DNA of 64,000 nt from Fluviirhizobium alvei (GTDB taxonomy: Bacteria > Pseudomonadota > Alphaproteobacteria > Rhizobiales > Rhizobiaceae): NCBI RefSeq assembly GCF_030551875.1, contig NZ_JAUOZU010000014.1, forward strand, positions 62,001-126,000. The letters run 5' to 3'. The notes below the pieces were generated by a model. The model made no database searches. It was not told the origin of the DNA and saw only the letters and a list, made by a program, of their open reading frames with translations. Below are positions 29,401-37,299 of the stretch, piece by piece. Numbering within the stretch: the stretch's first letter is position 1; each line of letters begins with the position of its first letter. Position numbers and translations under genes: made by a program.

Positions 29401-30954
29401 TCAAACATCTGATCCGGCATCCAGCTGTTCGAGAAAAAGACGGGCGCTTCTGCGGTAACTGTCACGCTGGCTGTCATCCATCCGCCGCCACGCGGCGTAA
29501 GGCTGCGCCAGTCGATGGTTGCGCGAGAGCTTTTCCGCGTTGCGATCGAGGAAATCCCAATAGAGCGCGTTGAAGGGACAGGCGCCCTCGCCTGTCTTCC
29601 GACGGACATCGTAGGCGCAACTCTCGCAATAGTCGGACATTTTCGAGATATAGGCGCCGCTCGCCGCATAGGGCTTGCTGCCCATGATGCCGCCATCGGC
29701 AAACTGGCTCATGCCGATCACATTCGGCACTTCCACCCATTCAAACGCATCCGCATAGACTTCGAGATACCATTCATGCAGCGCATGCGGATCCAGTCCG
29801 GCCAGCATGGCAAAATTTCCGGTCACCATCAGTCGCTGGATGTGGTGCGCATAAGCATTGTCGATCGTTTCGCGGATCACCGTGGCGAGACAGTTCATGT
29901 TCGTCTCGCCGGTCCAGAAGAAGGATGGCAGCGGCCGCCCGGCGGCTAGGAAATTCATCGACACATAATCCGGCATATGCAGCCAGTAGATGCCGCGCAC
30001 ATATTCCCGCCAACCGATGATCTGGCGGATGAACCCTTCGACCGCATTGATCGGCGCCCGTCCTTCAAGATAGGCGCGTTCGGCGGCACGACAGAGCGCC
30101 ATTGGTTCGAGAAGTCCGATATTGATCGAAAAGGACAGGAGCGAATGATTGAGGAACGGATCGCCTCTCAACATTGCATCCTGCGTGTCTCCGAAATGCG
30201 GCAGGAAATCATCAAGGAATCGATCAGCGGCCTCTTCGGCCTGCTGCCGCGTCACCGGAAAGAAGAAGCCATCGACCGTCCCCATATGGTCGCCGAACCG
30301 GTTCGTGACCAGATCCATGACAGCGCGCGTGATGGCATCAGGAGAAAAGCGCGGACGTTTCGGGCGGAAGAGATCGGGTTTGGCTGGCTTGCGGTTTTCA
30401 CTGTCGAAATTCCAGCGACCGCCGACGGGCTTGTCGCCCTCCATCAGGAGACCGGTTCTGCGCCGCATGTCGCGATAGAAGAATTCCATCACCATTTCCC
30501 GCCGGCCTGTCGCCCAGACCTGGAACGTCTCGTGGCTGCAGAGGAAACGGTCGTCGGGGCGGATCTCGACCGGGCGTCCGGTTTGCGTTGCCCACTCCCG
30601 CATCGCTTCAAGCACGCGATATTCGCCCGGTTCCGTGACGATGATGCGCTCAGGCTCAAACGCTTCGACGGCCCGGATCAGTTCGCCGGTGAAGGACCCC
30701 CGGTTGTCGGGCGCGTCGAGCTGGCGATAGCAAACCCGATGGCCGAGAGCGCGCAACTCTTCGGCAAAATGGCGCATGGCCGACAGGATGAGGACGAGCT
30801 TCTTCTGGTGGTGACGGACATAGCCCGTCTCCTCGGCCACTTCACACATCAGCACGATATCGCGAGCGGGGTCACAGCCTGCAAGACTGGAAAGCGCAGG
30901 CGACAGCTGGTCGCCCAGGACAAGGATCAGATTGCGGCATTGCTCGACCGCCAT
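29401..30954 (-). CDS. phrB: Iron-sulfur bacterial cryptochrome / (6-4) photolyase (FeS-BCP, PhrB type)
   Basis: A 517-residue protein of the photolyase-related class known from Agrobacterium PhrB and Rhodobacter CryB. An alpha/beta antenna domain (1 to about 130) starts LILVLGDQLSPALSSL. The FAD-binding helical domain follows. Four cysteines, one in TNMNCLAT (about residue 353) and three in YCESCAYDVRRKTGEGACPF (about 440-456), match the known 4Fe-4S ligands in order and spacing. PhrB repairs (6-4) photoproducts with blue light; CryB-like members also affect gene expression. Which role applies here cannot be decided from the sequence. Confidence 0.9.
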   Translation of the reverse strand: MAVEQCRNLILVLGDQLSPALSSLAGCDPARDIVLMCEVAEETGYVRHHQKKLVLILSAMRHFAEELRALGHRVCYRQLDAPDNRGSFTGELIRAVEAFEPERIIVTEPGEYRVLEAMREWATQTGRPVEIRPDDRFLCSHETFQVWATGRREMVMEFFYRDMRRRTGLLMEGDKPVGGRWNFDSENRKPAKPDLFRPKRPRFSPDAITRAVMDLVTNRFGDHMGTVDGFFFPVTRQQAEEAADRFLDDFLPHFGDTQDAMLRGDPFLNHSLLSFSINIGLLEPMALCRAAERAYLEGRAPINAVEGFIRQIIGWREYVRGIYWLHMPDYVSMNFLAAGRPLPSFFWTGETNMNCLATVIRETIDNAYAHHIQRLMVTGNFAMLAGLDPHALHEWYLEVYADAFEWVEVPNVIGMSQFADGGIMGSKPYAASGAYISKMSDYCESCAYDVRRKTGEGACPFNALYWDFLDRNAEKLSRNHRLAQPYAAWRRMDDSQRDSYRRSARLFLEQLDAGSDV

Positions 30955-31094
30955 GGCGGTTGTCCTGACAGGCTGGAGATGAGTGCTTCAGATTTCCTGA
31001 AGGATACGCGCCGGCGACACCTTCGGATCATTGATCAAGCTGCTGCAAACCTGGGGGGATGGCTGGTTTGGCAGGAGCATACGGTGCGCAAGCT

Positions 31095-31222
31095 CTTCTC
31101 CCCTTGGGGAGAAGATGTCCGAAGGACAGATGAGGGGGATATGCCCAGCCCTCCTTTGGAACCTGTTGCTTCGGCCCCCTCATCCGGCGCTAACGCGCCA
31201 CCTTCTCCCCGCTGGGGAGAAG
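31095..31222. repeat. Rhizobial-type palindromic intergenic repeat (inverted pair)
   Basis: This occupies most of a 328-base stretch (30955-31282) without a gene. Two near-identical palindromes, CTTCTCCCC-TT-GGGGAGAAG (31095-31114) and CTTCTCCCC-GCT-GGGGAGAAG (31202-31222), flank inner arms AGATGAGGGGG (31128-31138) and CCCCCTCATCC (31175-31185). The whole can fold as one long imperfect hairpin. CTTCTCCCC palindromes joined to CCCCTCATCCGGC blocks recur in genomes of rhizobia and relatives. The rest of the gap shows nothing recognisable. Confidence 0.75.
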
Positions 31223-31282
31223 AGGCCACAACGATCCAGCCCTCATTGCAGCCCCTAAGGCAGACAGTTTTGCGCCGGACCT

Positions 31283-32407
31283 TCAGAGCACGCCCCAGGC
31301 ACGGAAACGGCCACGCCCGGTCATTTCCCGCAGACCGAGTTCGGCAACGATGCGCCGTGCCGCCTGCGGGGTCACATCCAGCGTCGAAGCCACCATGCTG
31401 GCCGACACAAGCGGGCGGGCAATGACGAGATCAATCAATTGCGGCAGGCGGGATGATGTCCGGCGATCGATGAGTTTGCGTTCCATCACCTGACGGGCGA
31501 GCAGCAGACGATCGTGATCCTTGAGCCCCTGCGCCGCACCGGCCGAAATTCCTTCCAGCAGGCTGAGAAGGCGGATGTTGCGATCGCGGTGCCGCCGCCG
31601 ATCGACGGGAATCGCTTTCAGCCCGTAATTGATCGCAGCAAGATGCCCCGCGGTGGTGATCCCTGCCTGTCGCAGGATCGCAGCGGCCAGCAGCCGGCCA
31701 AGCCAGTTCATATGCTGCAGCACTTCCAGGCTGTTCCAGGCATCGAGGCAGAGCACCGCCCGCAGAAGCGGCGGCAGGCCCTCCGTTTCCCTGAGCACGG
31801 ACTGCCATTCGGCGATGCGCTCATCCTCATCCCAATCAAGATCGTAAACCAGCGGATCCCGATCGCGCCTGTCGCGGCGGTCAGGCGCCCTGGCCTCGGC
31901 AATCGCCGCTTCCGACCGGATCAGGAGGGCATCGATCGCCGCCAGTTCTGCGGCCAGGGGATCACCCGGATCGGGCGCCTCGCCATCGTCGGCGGCATCG
32001 GGTTGCAGCGCTTCCTGGCTGTCTTCGGCACGATCACTCTGGGGAGGGGTGGGAGCGGATGTCTCCAGGCCCTGGAGATTGCGGATATTCTCCGCCTTGA
32101 GCGCCCAGCCCGCTGGCTGCAGCGCAATGCGCCGGCGTGTTTTCAGAACATCGCGCGCCATCGTCAGTTCATGGGTGGGGGTACGGATGTCATGTTCCGC
32201 ATCATGCAGAACGAGATCTTCCAGATGGACGAGTTCGCCATCGATCCACAGCGACGCACAGGCATCGGAAAAATGCAGCCGTTCGATCCATCCCGGCCCG
32301 ATCGGGGAGCGGGCGATCCGCTCGTCAAGCCGGGCCCAGAGCGCGGTCGCATCGGCAACCGGCCCTAGAAGACTTTTTAGCGGAAGTTTGCCGAGTTCAT
32401 AAACCAT
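31283..32407 (-). CDS. DUF1612 / helix-turn-helix protein (rhizobial RHE_PE00001-like)
   Basis: A 374-residue protein. The N-terminal domain (1-110) begins MVYELGKLPLKSLLGPVADA and carries the RLHFSDACASLWIDGELVHLEDLVLHD region. An acidic, proline-rich linker spans about 125-200, followed by an alpha-helical domain. The C-terminal helix-turn-helix (about 335-374) reads LVSASMVASTLDVTPQAARRIV. This layout is that of a family common on rhizobial plasmids whose function is not established. The C-terminal motif suggests DNA binding. The gene stands alone, beside the palindromic repeat, with no partner visible. Confidence 0.75.
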   Translation of the reverse strand: MVYELGKLPLKSLLGPVADATALWARLDERIARSPIGPGWIERLHFSDACASLWIDGELVHLEDLVLHDAEHDIRTPTHELTMARDVLKTRRRIALQPAGWALKAENIRNLQGLETSAPTPPQSDRAEDSQEALQPDAADDGEAPDPGDPLAAELAAIDALLIRSEAAIAEARAPDRRDRRDRDPLVYDLDWDEDERIAEWQSVLRETEGLPPLLRAVLCLDAWNSLEVLQHMNWLGRLLAAAILRQAGITTAGHLAAINYGLKAIPVDRRRHRDRNIRLLSLLEGISAGAAQGLKDHDRLLLARQVMERKLIDRRTSSRLPQLIDLVIARPLVSASMVASTLDVTPQAARRIVAELGLREMTGRGRFRAWGVL

Positions 32408-32486
32408 TGAAAAGATGGTAGATGACTCGTCAAACGAAAGCTATCCGTCTCCTGGGGATAGGGCCAAAAAGGCTGCATCCCTTTCG

Positions 32487-32513
32487 CCATTCGCGCCCAA
32501 AGGGCGCGAATGG
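32487..32513. terminator. Hairpin terminator after the SDR gene
   Basis: CCATTCGCGCCC (32487-32498) and GGGCGCGAATGG (32502-32513) form a perfect 12-bp stem with a 3-base loop. It lies 20 bases beyond the stop of the minus-strand SDR gene and before the start of the DUF1612 gene. No long T tract follows on either strand. Confidence 0.65.
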
Positions 32514-32532
32514 TCAGGTCATGCCGGATCGA

Positions 32533-33288
32533 TTACATCCGCATCAGCAGGCCGCCATCGACGGCAAGTTCGACACCGGTGATGTAGCTCGATGCATCCG
32601 AAAGCAGGAAGAGAGCCGCATTGGCCATGTCGTCAGCGGTGCCGACGCGGCCGAGCGGGGCATAGTTGGCGATTGCCTTGAGCGTATCGGCATCCCAACG
32701 GGCCTGCAGCGGCGTGTGCGCCATGCCGGGGCAGATGGCATTCGAACGGATGCCTTCGGCGGCAAGCTGCATGGCGAGCGATTTCGACAGCGCGCAGACG
32801 CCGGCCTTGGAGGCCTGATAGGCATCCTGCGGCTTGGGATCGCCGCGATACCACTGGATGGTCGAGAAATGCACCATTGCGCCGCCGCGCTCGGTCTTGC
32901 GCATGAAGGGAACCGCCGATCGCGCGGTCAATGCCATGGCCTTGAGATTGATGTCGAAGACCTGGTCCCAGACATCCATGTCCATCTCGAGCACGGACTT
33001 GTCGCGCCCGAACCAGAGCACGCCGGCGACATTGACGAGATAGTCGATGCTGCCGCGCTTGGCGCCAGCTGCTTCGATTGCAGAAGCGATGAACGCGGCA
33101 TCGGCGAGATCGCCCTGGTAATAGTCGAGCCGGTCGCCCGCTGCCGAGAGCGTTTCCGGCATCGGCTTGATGTCGAGCGCAGTGACGGTGGCGCCGGCGG
33201 CCAGCAGCTTGCTGGCGATCGCTTCGCCCATCCCGCCGCCTGCCCCGGTCACAACCGCGTGGCGTCCTGTGAAGTCATAGGTGATCAT
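32533..33288 (-). CDS. Short-chain dehydrogenase/reductase
   Basis: A 251-residue classical SDR: TGAGGGMGEAIA near residue 15, LDIKP for cofactor choice (Asp, so NAD is likely), VNVAG, a serine strand VHFSTIQWYRG, YQASKAG, and the family end SYITGVELAVDGGLL. It is read divergently from an aldehyde dehydrogenase across a 145-base region, which suggests shared regulation. Its substrate is probably an alcohol or hydroxy compound within the same pathway, but nothing in the sequence fixes it. Confidence 0.82.
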   Translation of the reverse strand: MITYDFTGRHAVVTGAGGGMGEAIASKLLAAGATVTALDIKPMPETLSAAGDRLDYYQGDLADAAFIASAIEAAGAKRGSIDYLVNVAGVLWFGRDKSVLEMDMDVWDQVFDINLKAMALTARSAVPFMRKTERGGAMVHFSTIQWYRGDPKPQDAYQASKAGVCALSKSLAMQLAAEGIRSNAICPGMAHTPLQARWDADTLKAIANYAPLGRVGTADDMANAALFLLSDASSYITGVELAVDGGLLMRM

Positions 33289-33375
33289 AGTCGTCCTTCC
33301 TGCCAGACAGAGTCTCCAATGGCTGCCAGCTTAATGCGATTTTCACGGCCATCAAGCCCATTTGGAAAAAAGTTG

Positions 33376-33391
33376 CTAGAATCGAAAAATT
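33376..33391. promoter_or_regulatory. Candidate operator in the SDR / aldehyde dehydrogenase divergent promoter
   Basis: CTAGAATCGAAAAATT at 33376-33391 matches CTAAAATCGAAAATTT before the ABC transporter (36434-36449) at 14 of 16 positions. Both lie in AT-rich stretches 40-100 bases before a first gene. They may bind the XRE-cupin regulator encoded between them. Confidence 0.4.
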
Positions 33392-33433
33392 ATGTAGCTT
33401 GGTCTCCATATTCGAAATTCAGAAAGGGAACCC

Positions 33434-34816
33434 ATGTCGCAATCCACCTTCAATGTTGTTTCGCCGATCGATGGCTCGGTCTATCTGACGCGCCCCTATG
33501 CCGGGGCCGCCGAGATCACCCGGACGGTCGAAGCCGCCCGTGCCGCCGTATCGCGCTGGCGCCGGGTTCCCGTCGCCGAGCGCGCAGCCCTCGTTGCCGC
33601 CTTCGGCGAAGAAATGAAACGCCGCGCCGACCAGCTTGCCGATGCCGTCTCCTGGGAAATCGGCCGGCCGCGCTGGCAGGCAGATGAAACCGGCCGTCTG
33701 GCGCTCGTTGGCGAACTCCTGGCCAAGGATGCAGCTACAGCCCTCGGCGATCGCGATTTCGAGAGCGATGACAATATCCGCCGCTTCACCCGCGCCGTCC
33801 CGGGCGGCCTGCACCTGTCGATCTGCGCCTGGAACTACCCGACCGCCATGCTGGGCTATCTCGTCAGCCAGCCGCTGATTTCCGGCAATGTCGTCATTCT
33901 CAAACATTCGCCGCAGACACCTTTGATCGCCGAAATTGCAATCGAAGCATGGAAGGCAGCGGGCGGACCGGACGGCGTGTTCCAGACGCTGCATCTCAGC
34001 CACCCCGATGCGGAACGGCTGATTGCGGCCGGCACGTTCGATGCCGTCAATTTCATCGGTTCGGTCAATGGCGGAAAGCGGGTGCATGCCGCAGCCGGCG
34101 GAACCATGACGCAGGTTCATCTCGAACTCGGCGGCAAGGATCCGGCCTATATTCGTGCCGATGCTGATATCGAAGCGCTGATCCCCGATATTGCCGAAGG
34201 CTGCTTCTCCAATGCCGGCCAGAGCTGCTGCTCGGTGGAGCGCATCTATGTCGATCGCAGCGTTCTCGGCCGCTTCAATGAGGCGCTTGTCGAGGAGGCC
34301 AAGAAATGGACGATCGGTCATCCGATCAACGACAAGGCGATGATTGGCCCGGTGGTGACGGCGATTGCCGCTGACCGCATCCGGGGACAGGTCGCCAGCG
34401 CGGTCGCCGGTGGTGCACGCCTCCTGCATGGTAGCGAGACCAGTCTCGGCGCCACCTACGTTCCCGCCCAAGTGCTTGTGGATGTCGACCATTCGATGTC
34501 GATCATGCGCGACGAACTGTTCGGACCGGTTGCCTGCATCCAGGGCGTCGATGGCGATGCCGAAGCCATTGCGCTCATGAACGACAGCACTTTCGGCCTC
34601 TCGGCCAGCATCTGGACCCAGGATATCGACAAGGGGCTGGATCTGCTCGATGAGGTGGAAGCCGGCACGGTCTATCTCAACCGCTGCGACCATGCCGACC
34701 TCTATCTGCCCTGGGGCGGCATCAAGAATTCGGGCCTCGGCCGCACGAACGGTCGTGTCGGACTGGTGGAAACCACGGCACCCAAGGCCTTCCACATTCG
34801 CCGGAAGATCGGCTGA
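33434..34816 (+). CDS. Aldehyde dehydrogenase
   Basis: A 460-residue NAD(P)-dependent aldehyde dehydrogenase. Landmarks are the cofactor loop ICAWNYPTAML, GSVNGGKRVHAAAG, the general-base glutamate in VHLELGGKDPAY (about 232) and the catalytic cysteine in NAGQSCCSVERIYV (about 265). AAAGGGAA precedes the ATG. It is followed two bases later by the amidohydrolase gene. Given the nearby glutamine-synthetase-like ligase and XRE-cupin regulator, it may oxidise a gamma-glutamyl-aminoaldehyde or similar product, as PuuC does in putrescine breakdown. That role is inferred. Confidence 0.88.
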   Translation: MSQSTFNVVSPIDGSVYLTRPYAGAAEITRTVEAARAAVSRWRRVPVAERAALVAAFGEEMKRRADQLADAVSWEIGRPRWQADETGRLALVGELLAKDAATALGDRDFESDDNIRRFTRAVPGGLHLSICAWNYPTAMLGYLVSQPLISGNVVILKHSPQTPLIAEIAIEAWKAAGGPDGVFQTLHLSHPDAERLIAAGTFDAVNFIGSVNGGKRVHAAAGGTMTQVHLELGGKDPAYIRADADIEALIPDIAEGCFSNAGQSCCSVERIYVDRSVLGRFNEALVEEAKKWTIGHPINDKAMIGPVVTAIAADRIRGQVASAVAGGARLLHGSETSLGATYVPAQVLVDVDHSMSIMRDELFGPVACIQGVDGDAEAIALMNDSTFGLSASIWTQDIDKGLDLLDEVEAGTVYLNRCDHADLYLPWGGIKNSGLGRTNGRVGLVETTAPKAFHIRRKIG

Positions 34817-34818
34817 TC

Positions 34819-35595
34819 ATGGCGGACAGATCCTCTCTCACGGCGCCCTCGAGCGGCGCCGTGGAACTTTTGACGCCGGAGGGAACGAGCCCGTTCCTTC
34901 TCGTCTGCGAACATGCCGGCGCCGAGATCCCGCCCGGTTGGGACGGTCTCGGCCTCGATCCGGCCTTCCTGTCCACCCACTATGCCTACGACCCCGGCGC
35001 GGCCCTCGTGACCCGCCGGCTCGCACAATCGCAAAATGCCCGCGGCGTGCTGGCGCGCTATTCCCGCATCTTCCTCGATTACAATCGCTTCGCCGATGAT
35101 TGGGACTATATCCGCCCCGATCTCGGCGGCATTCCGGTGCCAGGCAATCTTTCCATCGAGGCCGAGGATCGTGAGCGCCGGGAAGCGCTGGCAGTTCTAC
35201 CCGTCCGCGCGGCGATCGAAACGGCACGCGGCAATGCTCGGGCTGTCATATCGGTTCACAGCTTTACCCCCGTGATGGCCGGGGAATTGCGCACCGTCGA
35301 TGTCGGGCTTCTTTGGGATGAGGACAACGCCTTCGTCAGGATCGCTCTTGAAGAACTGATGCGCCTTGCGCCCCTGTTCGATTTGCGACCCGGCGACAAT
35401 GCTCCCTACGATCTGCGCAAGGTGGGGGCGCGCAGTCTCAAAACCCACGCGGCCGATCACGGGCTCCCCTATTTCTATGTCGAGGTGAACAACGGCCTTT
35501 TTTCCAATCCGGAAACTTCGGATCGGGCGATTGCCTTGCTGGACGAAACCCTGAACGCTGTGTTACGCCGTCAGTCGGAATGGGATTTTGCATAG
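34819..35595 (+). CDS. N-formylglutamate amidohydrolase family enzyme
   Basis: A 258-residue member of the FGase/HutG2 family. Metal- and substrate-binding blocks are LLVCEHAGAEIPPGW (about 28-42), SRIFLDYNRFADDWD (about 82-96), AVISVHSFTP (about 142-151) and YFYVEVNNGLFSNPE near the end. The family hydrolyses N-formylglutamate or related gamma-glutamyl amides. It follows the aldehyde dehydrogenase by two bases. With a glutamine-synthetase-like ligase at the other end of the cluster, it could remove glutamate from a gamma-glutamylated intermediate. Confidence 0.84.
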   Translation: MADRSSLTAPSSGAVELLTPEGTSPFLLVCEHAGAEIPPGWDGLGLDPAFLSTHYAYDPGAALVTRRLAQSQNARGVLARYSRIFLDYNRFADDWDYIRPDLGGIPVPGNLSIEAEDRERREALAVLPVRAAIETARGNARAVISVHSFTPVMAGELRTVDVGLLWDEDNAFVRIALEELMRLAPLFDLRPGDNAPYDLRKVGARSLKTHAADHGLPYFYVEVNNGLFSNPETSDRAIALLDETLNAVLRRQSEWDFA

Positions 35596-35666
35596 CAGCA
35601 TGACAGATTGCATGGGCCGGCTTTGCCGATGAAATCAGCGACTTCAAGAGGGTGATCGGGGCAGGT

Positions 35667-36296
35667 ATGACCAACGAGCTTGGCGAGACGATCCGTCAGA
35701 CACGTAAGCAGTTGAAACTGACCCTGCGCGAACTGGGGGAACGGTCTGGCCTGACAGTTTCCCAACTTTCCAAATTGGAGAATGGAAAGCAGCGCATTTC
35801 CGTCGATGTCGCACTCAAGATCGCCGGTGTCCTGCGCGTGCCCGTCACCTCACTGCTGGCGGCTCCGCGCCAGATGCCTCTCGGCCGGCGCTCGATCACG
35901 CGCGCCGGTACCGGTACCCAGCATCAGACCGAAGGCGTGATTTTCGAGGTTCTCTGCAGCGATTTCCGCGACAAGAGCAACATCTTCTGGAATGTCACCA
36001 TCTCCGGCCGCACGATCGAGGAAACCGGCGGCTGGCGACGGCATTCGGGCGAGGAATTCATCCAGGTCCTGTCCGGCATCCTCGAATTGCACAGCCGCCA
36101 CTATGAGCCGCTCATCATGGCTCCGGGCGACAGCATCCTCTTCGATGGTGAAATGGAACATGCCTATGTGTGCCACAGCGAAGAGCCGACACGGCTTTTC
36201 ATGTCCAACACCATGATGCGCAACCCGATCCCCGACCTGCCTGAACTTGCGCCCGTCAGACCCGCTGGCCCGCGCCGGGCACGGCGACCTGCCTGA
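35667..36296 (+). CDS. XRE-family transcription regulator with cupin domain
   Basis: A 209-residue regulator. An N-terminal XRE helix-turn-helix (about 5-60, LTLRELGERSGLTVSQLSKLENG) is joined to a C-terminal cupin (about 110-190, with HSGEEFIQVLSGILELHS and PGDSILFDGEMEHAY). This layout is shared with PuuR, the putrescine-pathway repressor, and with many regulators of amine and amino acid use. The ATG at 35667 is chosen over a GTG at 35652. It lies inside the catabolic block it probably controls. Confidence 0.88.
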   Translation: MTNELGETIRQTRKQLKLTLRELGERSGLTVSQLSKLENGKQRISVDVALKIAGVLRVPVTSLLAAPRQMPLGRRSITRAGTGTQHQTEGVIFEVLCSDFRDKSNIFWNVTISGRTIEETGGWRRHSGEEFIQVLSGILELHSRHYEPLIMAPGDSILFDGEMEHAYVCHSEEPTRLFMSNTMMRNPIPDLPELAPVRPAGPRRARRPA

Positions 36297-36433
36297 GCCA
36301 CTCGGCAATTCGGCCGCTCGTCCGACCGATCGGACTGCGTCTGGATTGGCGCCAGAGGCGTTCCGGCGCCCTCCCCGACCGGCGCAATCTCTGACTGTTT
36401 TGTCGCGAAAATTTCCTCAGGAGTTATTTTTTT

Positions 36434-36449
36434 CTAAAATCGAAAATTT
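36434..36449 (+). promoter_or_regulatory. Candidate operator before the branched-chain-type ABC transporter
   Basis: CTAAAATCGAAAATTT (36434-36449) lies in a markedly AT-rich patch (36419-36460) and copies the motif at 33376-33391. It is 80-95 bases upstream of the first transporter gene. Confidence 0.4.
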
Positions 36450-36495
36450 TCTATTGTCATGCGGCGTTTCGGCACATAACCTTTCCCCATAACAC

Positions 36496-36516
36496 GGTCC
36501 GACATCGCATCGGACC
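36496..36516 (+). promoter_or_regulatory. Hairpin directly before the ribosome site of the transporter operon
   Basis: GGTCCGA (36496-36502) and TCGGACC (36510-36516) form a perfect 7-bp stem with a 7-base loop, abutting the ribosome site AGGGGGAC. It could act in the mRNA leader or be an operator; the sequence does not decide. Confidence 0.4.
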
Positions 36517-36530
36517 AGGGGGACTTGCTC

Positions 36531-37271
36531 ATGTTGGCCGTCACGGCAATCGGAAAATCCTTTGGAGGCGTTCGCGCTCTTTCTGACGCCAGCCTCGACT
36601 GCGCACCCGGCGAGATCGTTGGCCTGATCGGTCCGAACGGCGCCGGCAAATCGACCCTCGTCAATGTCGTGACCGGTTTTCTGCGCCCCGACCGCGGTAC
36701 GGTGAAACTCGGCGCGCGGGAGATTACCGGTCTCGATGCGCGCGCGATTTCCGCTGCCGGCATCGCCCGAACATTCCAGAACCTGCGCGTCTTCGGCAGC
36801 ATGACGGTTCGACAGAATGTCGAGGTCGCCCATTCCCGCTGCCGGCAACTGAACCCGCAGAAGGCGGCGCGCGTCGATCCGGACAGCCTGCTTGCGACAT
36901 TTGGCCTGACTTCCGTTGCCGGCGCCCTCGCCAGCGAGTTGCCCTATGGCAGCCAGCGCTGGCTCGAGATCGCCCGCGCGATGGCCACCGTTCCGGATTT
37001 TCTCATGCTCGATGAACCGGCAGCCGGTCTCAACGACGAGGAAACATCGCGCCTCGGCACCGTCATTGATGGGGTGCGGCACACGATGGGAACCGGTATT
37101 CTGGTGATCGACCATGACCTGCATTTCATCAACCGGATCTGCAAGCGTCTTTTCGTTTTCGATCAGGGCAGCCTGATCGCGAGTGGCGCTCCCGAAACCG
37201 TCTGGTCCGATCCCCGCGTCATTGAAGTCTATGTCGGCGCCAGCGCGCCGGTCACAACCAGTGTCAACTGA
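36531..37271 (+). CDS. Branched-chain amino acid-type ABC transporter ATPase (LivG-like)
   Basis: An ATPase of about 246 residues. Walker A is GPNGAGKST (about 33-41), then the Q loop in ARTFQNLRVFGSM, the signature LPYGSQRWLEIARAM, Walker B FLMLDEPAAGL and the switch histidine in LVIDHDLHF. The FQNLRVF Q loop is typical of LivG. AGGGGGAC precedes the ATG at 36531 by eight bases. It is the first of five transporter genes in the same direction and pairs with the LivF-like ATPase at 38456. Confidence 0.9.
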   Translation: MLAVTAIGKSFGGVRALSDASLDCAPGEIVGLIGPNGAGKSTLVNVVTGFLRPDRGTVKLGAREITGLDARAISAAGIARTFQNLRVFGSMTVRQNVEVAHSRCRQLNPQKAARVDPDSLLATFGLTSVAGALASELPYGSQRWLEIARAMATVPDFLMLDEPAAGLNDEETSRLGTVIDGVRHTMGTGILVIDHDLHFINRICKRLFVFDQGSLIASGAPETVWSDPRVIEVYVGASAPVTTSVN

Positions 37272-37299
37272 AGAACCTAGGCAAATTGGAGGGTAACTT

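Noticed and set aside
31035-31229. Small open frame inside the palindromic repeat (SSPQRGEGG type)
   Set aside because: Translations of this repeat family often produce such spurious peptides. No ribosome site, and the DNA is explained by the palindromes.
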